IMG/VR virus record: IMGVR_UViG_3300031963_000539 | Span: 1 to 33,905 of that record | Length of the DNA stretch: 33,905 nucleotides | Source of the DNA: a virus | Strand: one strand, 5' to 3' | Shown: positions 13,318-21,110 of the stretch, piece by piece | Position numbering within the stretch: position 1 is the stretch's first letter | Layout: the number at the start of each line of letters is the position of its first letter | Notes under the pieces: model-generated | The model's database searches: none | What the model saw: only the letters and a program-made list of their open reading frames with translations | Told to the model about the DNA's origin: nothing | Made by a program: the position numbers and the translations under genes

Positions 13318-13486
13318 CATTCAAACTGGTGATCTTATAAACTTAATTAAAGATATTTTCGAATGTATTGAAGCCGATGATGGCAATAATCCTATATTTA
13401 CAGTATTCAATGACGAGATTGCAGTCCTAGAAATCGAAGGAAAAAGATTTAGAATCCACATCGAGGACACTCGTAAATTCAACTAA
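13301..13486 (+). CDS. hypothetical 61-residue acidic protein
   Basis: I choose ATG 13301, with GGGGGAAG at 13290-13297, over the GTG at 13289. The protein is acidic and compact, with an N-terminal helix (TGDLINLIKDIFECIEADD) and a C-terminal strand pair (DEIAVLEIEG, FRIHIED). It is the last gene of the early series. A small protein of this charge may bind a partner or mimic DNA, but no family is recognised. Confidence 0.55.
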   Translation: MDLGNNIQTGDLINLIKDIFECIEADDGNNPIFTVFNDEIAVLEIEGKRFRIHIEDTRKFN

Positions 13487-13490
13487 ATGC

Positions 13491-13540
13491 TTGCATTGTA
13501 AATTTTACACAGTTAGATTTTAATTAACTCTGTGAGTTAA
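13491..13540 (+). promoter_or_regulatory. candidate promoter with two palindromes before the methyltransferase and late genes
   Basis: TTGCAT at 13491-13496 and TAGATT at 13514-13519 are 17 bases apart, each matching four of six consensus bases. The spacer holds a perfect TGTAAA-T-TTTACA dyad (13497-13509), and after the -10 lies TTAACTC-TGT-GAGTTAA (13524-13540). Dyads inside and just after a promoter fit repression by a phage or host protein. This 76-base gap is one of the few true intergenic regions and stands at the early-late junction. Confidence 0.45.
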
Positions 13541-13562
13541 ACTTTCTAGCCAGTGGTGGAAA

Positions 13563-14783
13563 ATGAAATTTAATTGCTCCTATAAAGAGATATTAGACGC
13601 ATCTAGTCTAAAGCCTAATCCAAAGAATCCAAATAAGCATTCAAAAGACCAAATCGAACGCCTTGCAAAGATCATAGATTATCAAGGCCAACGCTCCCCA
13701 ATCGTTGTTTCTAATCAATCTGGTTTCATTACCAAGGGGCATGGAAGGCTTCAAGCCATGAAGAAACTAGGATGGCGTAGGGTGGCCGTAGACTTTCAAG
13801 ATTATGAATCAGAGGCTCAAGAGTATGCAGATATTGTTGCAGATAATGCCATTTCTGAATGGTCAGAGCTTGATCTATCAATGATTAACACTGACTTCAC
13901 AGACTTCGGGCCCGACTTTGACATTGATCTTTTAGGCTTAAAAGACTTTGAAATTGACGTTGCCGATAAAGAATTAGGTGATGAGGAAGAAACTCCAGAG
14001 CCACCAAAAGAGTCAAAAGTTGTTAAGGGTGAGGTTTATATCCTTGGCGATCATCGGTTAATGTGTGGCGATTCTACGATGATTGATGACGTTGATAAGC
14101 TCATGGCAGGACAAAAGGCTGACATGGTTTTTACTGATCCTCCGTATGGAATTGATGTAGTCGGTGGCGGAAAATCTTTTGGAAAAGTCGGTGGCGGAAA
14201 ATCTTTTGGAAAAGTCGATGGCGGAAATATCATTGAATCAAATTTATACATGAAAATCAAAGGCGATGATACGACACAAACTGCTATTGATGCATATAAT
14301 TTGTGCGTGAGTTTGCAAATACCTGTTTTGTGTTTTTGGGGAGCAAATTATTATGCGTCAGCATTGCCAGACAGAAAAAAATGGATCTTTTGGGATAAAG
14401 AAACAACAGGAAACTTTTCAGATGGAGAGCTTGCTTGGACTAATCTTGAAGGTAGGGTTCAAAGATTCAAGCACGTATGGAATGGGCTTATAAAAGAATC
14501 AGAGAAACGTGACAAAAGAATTCATCCTACACAAAAACCAATTGCATTAGCTGAGTGGTGTTTTAAAGAACTTAGTCCTATGTCAAAAAGCGTATTAGAT
14601 TTATTTGGTGGATCAGGTTCAACTCTTATTGCCTGTGAAAAGACCAATAGAAAATGTTTTATGATGGAGTTTGAGCCTCATTACATTTCAGTAATTCTTG
14701 ACCGATGGGAAAAGTACACAGGCAAAAAAGCACACAGAGAGTCAGACAATAAGCTATGGCAAGACATCAAGGATGGTAAGTAA
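13563..14783 (+). CDS. ParB-domain / DNA methyltransferase fusion
   Basis: A 406-residue protein. Residues 1-135 are a ParB/Srx-type domain (L-K-P-N-P-K-N-P, T-K-G-H-G-R at 58-62, V-A-D-N-A-I-S-E). Residues about 155-400 are a beta-class amino-methyltransferase: T-D-P-P-Y at 191-195 (catalytic), H-P-T-Q-K-P at 321-326, and the SAM-binding L-D-L-F-G-G-S-G-S-T at 345-354. It should methylate adenine N6 or cytosine N4. Such fusions are common just before terminase genes in phages and may mark DNA against restriction or guide packaging. A 9-residue tandem repeat follows the DPPY motif. Its stop overlaps the terminase small subunit start. Confidence 0.88.
   Translation: MKFNCSYKEILDASSLKPNPKNPNKHSKDQIERLAKIIDYQGQRSPIVVSNQSGFITKGHGRLQAMKKLGWRRVAVDFQDYESEAQEYADIVADNAISEWSELDLSMINTDFTDFGPDFDIDLLGLKDFEIDVADKELGDEEETPEPPKESKVVKGEVYILGDHRLMCGDSTMIDDVDKLMAGQKADMVFTDPPYGIDVVGGGKSFGKVGGGKSFGKVDGGNIIESNLYMKIKGDDTTQTAIDAYNLCVSLQIPVLCFWGANYYASALPDRKKWIFWDKETTGNFSDGELAWTNLEGRVQRFKHVWNGLIKESEKRDKRIHPTQKPIALAEWCFKELSPMSKSVLDLFGGSGSTLIACEKTNRKCFMMEFEPHYISVILDRWEKYTGKKAHRESDNKLWQDIKDGK
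14160..14213 (+). repeat. perfect 27-bp tandem duplication in the methyltransferase gene
   Basis: Two exact 27-base units at 14160-14186 and 14187-14213 encode V-G-G-G-K-S-F-G-K twice, in frame. A third, shorter and diverged unit starts at 14214 (V-D-G-G-N). The array begins five codons after the catalytic DPPY. Exact identity points to a recent duplication, or to a repeat number that varies between genomes. Confidence 0.9.
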
Positions 14784-15142
14784 TGGCTAGACCACGAAAA
14801 GAATTAAATTGGATTGAGCTTGATAAACTTTGTTTAATTCATGCAACTAGAAAAGAAATTTCAGACTGGTTTGAGTGTTCAGAGGATACAATTGATAGAC
14901 GTTGCCAAGAGGAATTTGGCATAAGTTTTGCGGCCTACTACGACCAAAAATCTGTTAATGGAAAAATGAGTCTAAGAAGAAAGCAGTATGAGCAAGCCAT
15001 GTGTGGAAATACAACCATGCTTTTATGGTTAGGCAAACAATATCTTGGACAAAAAGACAAGCAAGAGGTCTCAACTGATCCACAATCCCCAATCCAACAA
15101 ATCACTTTAAATTACGTTCCAAAGAGTCAGCGTGAAAAGTAA
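14783..15142 (+). CDS. terS: terminase small subunit
   Basis: A 119-residue protein. Residues about 20-45 are a helix-turn-helix (TRKEISDWFECSEDTIDRR), used to bind the packaging start site. Residues 61-90 (S-L-R-R-K-Q-Y-E-Q-A, T-M-L-L-W-L-G-K-Q-Y-L-G-Q) are typical of the oligomerisation part of small terminases. It starts on the methyltransferase stop and is followed with no gap by the large subunit. Its target, pac or cos, is probably nearby but not identifiable here. Confidence 0.85.
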   Translation: MARPRKELNWIELDKLCLIHATRKEISDWFECSEDTIDRRCQEEFGISFAAYYDQKSVNGKMSLRRKQYEQAMCGNTTMLLWLGKQYLGQKDKQEVSTDPQSPIQQITLNYVPKSQREK

Positions 15143-16498
15143 ATGGTTAAATCATCAACGCCAGTCTTTACGGAGTTTGATCCTTCAATAATTCCTTGGC
15201 AGGATCGAGTTGTTGATGATGTTTATTGCCAATATGATTACTCTAAGGGAGTTTATGAAATACTCCTTTCTGGCTCTGTAGGATCGGCAAAATCTACATT
15301 ACTTGCTCACTTAATTATAAGGCATTGTCTTGAGAATTATGGAGCAAAGGTTTTAATTTGTCGCAAGGATCTCCCATCACTCAAGCAAACTCTTTTTGCA
15401 AAGATACTTGAGCATATTGATGAACAGGCTTTCCAAATAGATAAGGATTACACAGTTAATGAGACAAGGGCCAAGATTAAGTTTCTAAAAACAGGCTCTG
15501 AGATTATTGCAGGATACTGGAAAGATAAGCGTTACAAAAGATTTAGATCCTATGAATTATCAATGGCTGTAATCGAGGAATTAACCGAGAACAACGAAGA
15601 GGATAAACAGGCATACGATGAAATATCGATGCGTGTTGGGCGACTTCCTCACATAAAGCAAAATCTAATAATTTGTGCCACTAATCCAGATGGTGCTTCT
15701 CACTGGGCGTACAAGCATTTTATCTTACAGCAATCAGAACAGCGTAGAGTTTATTATTCACTGACTCGAGATAATCCTTTTCTGCCTAAGACTTACATTG
15801 AGCAGTTAGAAAAGAACATGGACCCAAAACTTGCCAGAAGGATGCTTAATGGTGAGTGGATCGACTTAAACGAAGATAAGATTTATTATGCGTATTCGGA
15901 AAAGAATTACAGAAAAGAGCCTTACAATATCAATCCTCATTTTCCTGTTTATCTATGTTTTGACTTTAACATAGCTGATGGAAAGCCAATGTCATCGGCT
16001 GCATACCAATATATAAACGATCATTTCCATATTTTTGCTGAGACAATAGTTCACGGCTCAAGGACTTTAGACATCATGGAGGAATGGTCAGAAAAGGGAA
16101 TTTTTAATACCTATTCAAAGATAATAATTCATGGGGATGCAACGGGTCAGTCAAGGGATACAAGATCGATCATGTCAGATTATGATCTAATTAAGAAATT
16201 CTTAAGCCAGACAAACGTCCAATTTGAAATGCAGGTACCTAGAGAAAATCCTCCAATCAGAGCAAGGCATAATAGAGTTAATGCTTACTTTCAAAATGCT
16301 GCTGGTGATTCGAGAGTGACAATCCATAATTGTCCAAAGGTTGATGAAGGCTTTCGATTGACAGCGTTAAAAAAGGGCGGGCAATATATTGAAGATGATT
16401 CCAAAGATTATCAGCACGTTACAACTGCAATTGGATATGGAATATATTACGATACTAATGCGATAAGTACGCAAATAAGTTCACAAAAAAAGAGGTAG
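15143..16498 (+). CDS. terL: terminase large subunit (packaging ATPase-nuclease)
   Basis: A 451-residue protein with both domains. ATPase: Walker A G-S-V-G-S-A-K-S at 44-51, Walker B A-V-I-E-E at 142-146, and coupling motif C-A-T-N-P-D-G at 179-184. Nuclease: D274 in F-D-F-N-I-A-D, D332 in H-G-D-A-T-G, and D422 in D-S-K-D-Y-Q-H, the three metal-binding acidic positions. It cuts and pumps DNA into the prohead through the portal. The size is normal. The fold resembles PBSX/SPP1-type terminases, which often package headful, but that is not proved from this sequence. Confidence 0.93.
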   Translation: MVKSSTPVFTEFDPSIIPWQDRVVDDVYCQYDYSKGVYEILLSGSVGSAKSTLLAHLIIRHCLENYGAKVLICRKDLPSLKQTLFAKILEHIDEQAFQIDKDYTVNETRAKIKFLKTGSEIIAGYWKDKRYKRFRSYELSMAVIEELTENNEEDKQAYDEISMRVGRLPHIKQNLIICATNPDGASHWAYKHFILQQSEQRRVYYSLTRDNPFLPKTYIEQLEKNMDPKLARRMLNGEWIDLNEDKIYYAYSEKNYRKEPYNINPHFPVYLCFDFNIADGKPMSSAAYQYINDHFHIFAETIVHGSRTLDIMEEWSEKGIFNTYSKIIIHGDATGQSRDTRSIMSDYDLIKKFLSQTNVQFEMQVPRENPPIRARHNRVNAYFQNAAGDSRVTIHNCPKVDEGFRLTALKKGGQYIEDDSKDYQHVTTAIGYGIYYDTNAISTQISSQKKR

Positions 16499-16501
16499 TG
16501 A

Positions 16502-17998
16502 GTGTTAAATTATCTTAATCCAGACCTTCGAAAAACAATCTTACAAGATGCTCAAACAGACGAGACGATTAAAAGAAAAGACGTTTCACTTTCTGAGTTT
16601 GAAATCTTTCAAGATAACTTAATGCCTTATGTGAAAAAGTATCTTAAAGGAATGTATTCTGAAGACACAATAAATGAAATGCCAATTATCGCATCTGTTA
16701 ATCTTGCAAAGAGAATTGTTACTCAAGAGGCATCAATTTATAAAGAAGCTCCAGAGCGTGAATTCTTTGGCGTATCTGAAGAGCAAGAAGCTGTTATTAA
16801 ACAGGTCTATAAAGACATGCAGATTGATAAAAAGCTGATGAAGGCTAATCAATACTATAAGCTACAGGGGCAGACTCACATTCAAATTCTTCCGTTTCAA
16901 GGCAAGCTCGCATCAAGGGTGCTTCTCAATCATCATTTAGACGTTGTTCCATCGCCTATTAATCCTGAAATGGCTGATGCTTACGTTGTTAGCGGATTTG
17001 ATAAGTCACGATCAAAGCTTAAAGACATAGATTCTGACACAATCAATGAGCTTTCGGCTGATCCTGATGATTATAAGGCAAGCACAAATCAATTAGCATT
17101 ATGGTCAGATCAGTTTAACTTCATCATGGATAATAAAGGAAATATCATTTCTGGAGAGAATGTTTCAAACGATCTTGAGATGATGCCTTTTGTTGAAGTT
17201 GCTCCAGATAAGGATTTTGAATACTGGGTGAGAAGAGGTCAAGCAATCACTGATTTTACAATTCAATTTAACGGTGCGCTCTCAGACATGGGGCATATCG
17301 TAAGAATGCAAGGATTTGCACAAGCTTGGATGAAGGGCCCTGCTAATTCTCTCATCGAGAACGTCCAGATTGGTCCAAATTACATTCTAAAATTGCCAAT
17401 TGATCCGAATAATCCAGTCGAGACAGATTTTGGTTTTGCAAGTCCATCTCCTGACCTGGCTGGTTCGATCTCTTACATTGAAATGCTTCTTTCTAACTTC
17501 TTAACATCAAGAGGATTAGATCCAAAGCTTGTATCTGGTAAGGGACAGGCACAAAGCTATTCATCAGGCATTGAAAGACTTCTTGCAATGTTTGAAAAGT
17601 TTGATGCTTCAAGGTCTGACTTATCTACATTTGAAGATGTTGAGATCAAAATCTTTGAGATTGTTAAGCAATATCTGAACAAAATGTCTGGATCTGTTCT
17701 TAATTACAGAATTGCACCTATTCCAGAGGATGCAAGTGTTTCTGTAAAATTTAAAAAGCCTGAGATGGTTCAAACAGACGATGATAAACTCAACTCAATT
17801 CAAAGAAAAATTGAGCTTGGGCTTATTTCTAACATTGATGCTATCATGGAATATCATGGAATTGAGCGAGAGGATGCAATTGAAAAGAAGGCTCAAATTG
17901 ATGAGGATGTGAAACTTGTTGCTGCTCCTGTTGAAATGCCGGAAGAGTCAGAAGTTGAAACTATAGAAATGGAAGAAAATGGCGAGACTGCCGACTAA
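16502..17998 (+). CDS. portal protein
   Basis: A 498-residue protein starting with GTG after AGAGGTAGT. The order after TerL, the size, and stretches such as I-I-A-S-V-N-L-A-K-R-I-V, T-H-I-Q-I-L-P-F, and a C-terminal block V-K-F-K-K-P-E followed by helices fit SPP1-like portals. It would form the dodecameric ring at one capsid vertex and bind terminase. Its acidic last 25 residues overlap the start of the next gene by 20 bases. It has no fused MuF or protease domain. Confidence 0.85.
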   Translation: MLNYLNPDLRKTILQDAQTDETIKRKDVSLSEFEIFQDNLMPYVKKYLKGMYSEDTINEMPIIASVNLAKRIVTQEASIYKEAPEREFFGVSEEQEAVIKQVYKDMQIDKKLMKANQYYKLQGQTHIQILPFQGKLASRVLLNHHLDVVPSPINPEMADAYVVSGFDKSRSKLKDIDSDTINELSADPDDYKASTNQLALWSDQFNFIMDNKGNIISGENVSNDLEMMPFVEVAPDKDFEYWVRRGQAITDFTIQFNGALSDMGHIVRMQGFAQAWMKGPANSLIENVQIGPNYILKLPIDPNNPVETDFGFASPSPDLAGSISYIEMLLSNFLTSRGLDPKLVSGKGQAQSYSSGIERLLAMFEKFDASRSDLSTFEDVEIKIFEIVKQYLNKMSGSVLNYRIAPIPEDASVSVKFKKPEMVQTDDDKLNSIQRKIELGLISNIDAIMEYHGIEREDAIEKKAQIDEDVKLVAAPVEMPEESEVETIEMEENGETAD

Positions 17999-18548
17999 TA
18001 TTAACTTATCTGAGGATGAAGTTTCTCAGACAATTAATCTGAAGGATTGGATGGGTGTTGATTTCTCGTCTGATCCTAATCTTGTTCGCCAAATAGGACA
18101 GGCTTGCATTGATTACATGACTAAAAGAGTTGATGATAATAAAGGCTTAGGTAACGAAAAGCTAAAATCACCATACACAAAGACTTATGCAGATTCGCTA
18201 GACTTTCAGGCTGCAGGTAAATCAAAGAATGACGTCAATATGAAATTGTCAGGCGATATGCTTGGTTCGATTGACCTAGAGGAATCAGGAAATTCATTTA
18301 AGATTTTTATTCCATCAGATGAGTCCCCAAAGGCTTACGGGCACATGACTGGATTCAAAGGCCATCCAACAATTCCAGAAGGAAAGTACAAAAGGCAATT
18401 CTTTGGCCTAACAAAAGAAGAATTCAAAAAAGAGATTGCTCCAAAGTTTAAAGGTGAAAAACCAAAAGAAACAGAGCGTGACTTGGTTGGAGAACTAATT
18501 AAGACTATAAAAACGGCAGATAATCTTTTTGATATTGGGGAGGAGTAG
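17979..18548 (+). CDS. neck / virion morphogenesis protein, paralog of 18548
   Basis: A 189-residue protein. The middle holds S-P-Y-T-K-T-Y-A-D-S, then N-M-K-L-S-G-D-M-L-G-S-I-D, followed by strands and A-Y-G-H-M-T-G-F. This L-S-G-x-M-L-x-S pattern is that of gpG/HK97 gp10-like virion morphogenesis or tail completion proteins. The next gene has the same pattern, so the two look like an old duplication. The C-terminus is Lys/Glu-rich. It overlaps the portal gene and its stop overlaps the GTG of the next. Confidence 0.6.
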   Translation: MARLPTNINLSEDEVSQTINLKDWMGVDFSSDPNLVRQIGQACIDYMTKRVDDNKGLGNEKLKSPYTKTYADSLDFQAAGKSKNDVNMKLSGDMLGSIDLEESGNSFKIFIPSDESPKAYGHMTGFKGHPTIPEGKYKRQFFGLTKEEFKKEIAPKFKGEKPKETERDLVGELIKTIKTADNLFDIGEE

Positions 18549-19096
18549 TGGCTTTCAAAGTTAAATTTGATCCTAACTCTATCAATTCAGCAGAAAAAAA
18601 GATTAAAGATGGATTTAAAAAAGTAATCGAATCAAAGCAGATGCTTAATGAAGTTGGAACTTTGATTGTAAAAGATATTCAATTTCAAACTCGCCGAGGA
18701 TATTCAATCCCACAAGATAGAAAGTTTAAGCCATTAACTCAGAAATGGATCAATAAAAGATCACGCATTGCTCAGGCTGATTCAGTGCATGAAACATTCA
18801 AATCTAATCGCTCAAATCTTACTTTGACAGGTCAATTGCTTGATTCTTTAAAACATAGAATACTCGGAGCTGGTAAGTTATTGCTTGAATTTACTGGTGT
18901 GCATAGGCCATACAAAATCAGAACAAGAAAAGGCATTGGCAAGATTGGAAAGCAAATTCCTAACGAAGAACTTGCAAAGTATGTTTCACAAGTCAGGCCT
19001 TTTGTCGGGGTAAGAGATAAAATCAAGATAAGAATCAAGAATGTAGTCGTTGCATATATCAGAAGATCGGCAAAGGTACTAAACTTTTTTGAATAA
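18548..19096 (+). CDS. virion morphogenesis / head-tail completion protein
   Basis: A 182-residue, basic protein with a GTG start on the previous stop. K-P-L-T-Q-K-W-I, then N-L-T-L-T-G-Q-L-L-D-S-L, and a final R-P-F-V-G-V-R-D are the usual blocks of phage virion morphogenesis proteins (Mu gpG type) that sit at the head-tail joint. The gene ends 34 bases before the scaffold gene. It lies on the head side of the capsid gene, which is common for this family. Confidence 0.7.
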   Translation: MAFKVKFDPNSINSAEKKIKDGFKKVIESKQMLNEVGTLIVKDIQFQTRRGYSIPQDRKFKPLTQKWINKRSRIAQADSVHETFKSNRSNLTLTGQLLDSLKHRILGAGKLLLEFTGVHRPYKIRTRKGIGKIGKQIPNEELAKYVSQVRPFVGVRDKIKIRIKNVVVAYIRRSAKVLNFFE

Positions 19097-19130
19097 TAAT
19101 TGACACAAGACAAAATAGGAGGATTTAATT

Positions 19131-19715
19131 ATGAGTGAAGATCAAAAAGGCTCCAGTGGAGTGCCTGAGACAAATGGCAGTGCCAACTCACAGGAAGATG
19201 TCGTTGCATATTCGACATATAAAAAGACTGTTGGTGAAGTGAAGTCTCTTAAGGCCAAACTAGCAGAGCTGGAAGCCGAAAAAGAATCACAATCCAATGC
19301 AAGACTTCAAGAGCAAGGCAAGTGGAAAGAAGCTGCCGAGGACTGGCAAAAGAAAGCAAAAGAGGCTGAAGAAAAAGCGATGAAAGTCGCTAGAACTTTT
19401 GGTCAAAAGGTTTTTGCTCAAGAGGCAAAGACTGTTGCGCTAGAACTTGGAGCAACTCCAGAGGCCTTGGAAGACATCATCAAGGTTGGTGATTGGTCTG
19501 AAATCGAAATCGGAGAAGATTTTTCTGTTGATCGAGACAAATTGAAGTCATCAATTGCAAGGATGCAACAAGCAAAGCCTTTTTATTTTAAAAAGACAGT
19601 TAATCCTCCAAAGGATATTGTCCCGTCAAATATGCCACAACAATCAGGGTCTAAGAAATTGGATGAAATGAGCGTTGATGAGCTTATTTTATTCGCAAGA
19701 AATAATATTAAATAA
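19131..19715 (+). CDS. capsid scaffolding protein
   Basis: A 194-residue, acidic, strongly helical protein. Residues about 33-82 are a long coiled coil rich in Ala, Glu and Lys; the C-terminus ends in a short helix M-S-V-D-E-L-I-L-F-A-R-N. Its position right before the major capsid gene, and the composition, are those of internal scaffold proteins that guide shell assembly and then leave. AGGAGG stands 9 bases before the ATG. No capsid protease gene is seen near it. Confidence 0.8.
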   Translation: MSEDQKGSSGVPETNGSANSQEDVVAYSTYKKTVGEVKSLKAKLAELEAEKESQSNARLQEQGKWKEAAEDWQKKAKEAEEKAMKVARTFGQKVFAQEAKTVALELGATPEALEDIIKVGDWSEIEIGEDFSVDRDKLKSSIARMQQAKPFYFKKTVNPPKDIVPSNMPQQSGSKKLDEMSVDELILFARNNIK

Positions 19716-19731
19716 TTAAAAGGGGTTTAAA

Positions 19732-20574
19732 ATGCCAGATGTAATAACAGGCAATACGCAAGTTGGTCCTACAAAACAAGAAGTGATCGCTGCGATTGTA
19801 CAAAAAGAATTGAAATTTGCTGCTAAACTTGCTGGATATGTTACTGACGTATCTCAGTTTGCACAAAAAGGAATGAACCAAGTTTCTTTCCCTAAGCTTA
19901 CAAGCTTCACAGTTCAAAAAAGAGCTACTGGAGTTGCGGGAGATATTCAAGCTTTGACAGCTACTAAGGACACTTTGGCACTTGATCAACGTGCTTATGT
20001 TTCTTGGTTGGTTGATGCTAACGATGCTATTCAATCTACTCTAGATTGGGATCTTGAATCTGCTCGTCGTGCTGCTGCTGCTCACGGTCGCCAAGTTGAC
20101 CTTGATCTTATCGTTGCTCTTCAAGCTGCTGCTGGTCTTGATGTAGGTGCTGCTCCTATCACTCGTGACTTCATCCTCAATGGACGCGCTTTCATTAAGA
20201 AAAACGATGGCGACTTGAATCAAGTTGTTCTAGTTGTTAGCCCTGAGCAAGAAAAAGAAATGCATAAGATTTCTGAATTCAGTCAAGCTCAAATCTACGG
20301 TAACGCAGTTATTCCAAGTGGAGTTATTGGCTCTGTTTATGGAATGCCTGTTATCACTCACAACGGTTTGGCTGATGGTGAGGCTTTGATGTTTGAAAAA
20401 TCTGGTTGCGCTTTGGCTTTCCAAAAAGCACCTGCAATGGACGAACAAAAAGCTATTGCTTACGGAACTGGCAGCAAGCTAGTCGTGTTGGATCAACTTT
20501 ATGGAATCCGAGCCCTACAGTTGGGCGAAAAAGGTTTGCTTGGTACACAATCTCCTCTTATTGTTAAGATGTAA
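19732..20574 (+). CDS. major capsid protein (HK97 fold)
   Basis: A 280-residue protein of usual coat size. The order scaffold then coat, the beta-rich middle (Q-V-S-F-P-K-L-T-S-F), the long helix R-R-A-A-A-A-H-G-R-Q-V-D-L-D-L, and the end V-L-D-Q-L-Y-G-I-R-A-L fit HK97-fold coats of the P22 / N4-gp56 kind. Codon choice differs from the neighbours: many GCT, CGT, CGC and GGT codons, few AGA, as expected of a very highly expressed gene. Without a delta domain or protease gene, the scaffold is likely the separate protein encoded at 19131. Confidence 0.87.
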   Translation: MPDVITGNTQVGPTKQEVIAAIVQKELKFAAKLAGYVTDVSQFAQKGMNQVSFPKLTSFTVQKRATGVAGDIQALTATKDTLALDQRAYVSWLVDANDAIQSTLDWDLESARRAAAAHGRQVDLDLIVALQAAAGLDVGAAPITRDFILNGRAFIKKNDGDLNQVVLVVSPEQEKEMHKISEFSQAQIYGNAVIPSGVIGSVYGMPVITHNGLADGEALMFEKSGCALAFQKAPAMDEQKAIAYGTGSKLVVLDQLYGIRALQLGEKGLLGTQSPLIVKM

Positions 20575-20595
20575 TTCTTAACATAGGGGGATAGT

Positions 20596-20805
20596 TTGGA
20601 AGTAAGAGCGAATCATATTCCGAATTATCTTAAGGCGGCCAGTCCCATCGGATTGCGCCGCCTCATGTTGTTAAATTCAATTAAACTTAATGGATTTGTT
20701 ACATATTTTAGCGTCCAGTATGTTAACGAAGGAAAAGACAAATACTGGATTGCTTGGTATTATTCAGAAATACAAAACGACGATCAAATTCTAAAGGATA
20801 AATGA
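20596..20805 (+). CDS. hypothetical 69-residue protein with TTG start
   Basis: AGGGGGATAG precedes a TTG at 20596. The product has an N-terminal region with basic and hydrophobic residues and a C-terminal strand pair rich in Tyr and Trp (F-V-T-Y-F-S-V-Q-Y, Y-W-I-A-W-Y-Y). No known family. Its position right after the coat gene would fit a capsid-associated or connector-related protein. It overlaps the next gene by 4 bases. Confidence 0.55.
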   Translation: MEVRANHIPNYLKAASPIGLRRLMLLNSIKLNGFVTYFSVQYVNEGKDKYWIAWYYSEIQNDDQILKDK

Positions 20806-21110
20806 TGGCGTTGATTGGTGATGTAAGAGAAAGAGAGCATCGAAAATTTGTTGAATCTCCGACAAGACCAGATCAAACAGCAATTGAGGTTGTCGATTCT
20901 TTAAATTTAATTTCATCTGTCGGATCTCTTCGAGTAGATCAGGCATCATCAACAATAATTTATTTGGGTCAAGCTGCATACGGATCTCTTGAGTCTGAAG
21001 CCAAATGGCAAATTAAGAAAATAGATACAAGCTCAGGCGTTTCTATAACAAATGCTTCAAATGGATTTAACCAAATTTGGAATAACAGAGCGAGTTTAAC
21101 TTATGTCTGA
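20802..21110 (+). CDS. conserved phage structural protein, possibly adaptor
   Basis: A 102-residue protein. S-T-I-I-Y-L-G-Q-A-A-Y-G-S-L-E-S-E-A-K-W-Q-I-K-K and N-G-F-N-Q-I-W-N-N-R-A-S-L form a pattern I have seen in small phage proteins near fibre genes, of unknown role. The beta-rich fold would suit an attachment domain. It overlaps both neighbours, so it is part of the capsid-distal fibre cassette. ATG 20805 is an equally good start. Confidence 0.65.
   Translation: MMALIGDVREREHRKFVESPTRPDQTAIEVVDSLNLISSVGSLRVDQASSTIIYLGQAAYGSLESEAKWQIKKIDTSSGVSITNASNGFNQIWNNRASLTYV

Noticed and set aside
19101-19106. Consensus TTGACA before the scaffold gene
   Set aside because: The only 17-spaced -10 would overlap the ribosome site and start codon region, so a promoter is unlikely.
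19708-20034. 108-residue minus-strand open frame opposite the coat gene
   Set aside because: The coat gene is certain on the plus strand; the antisense frame has no start signal and Ser-rich chance composition.
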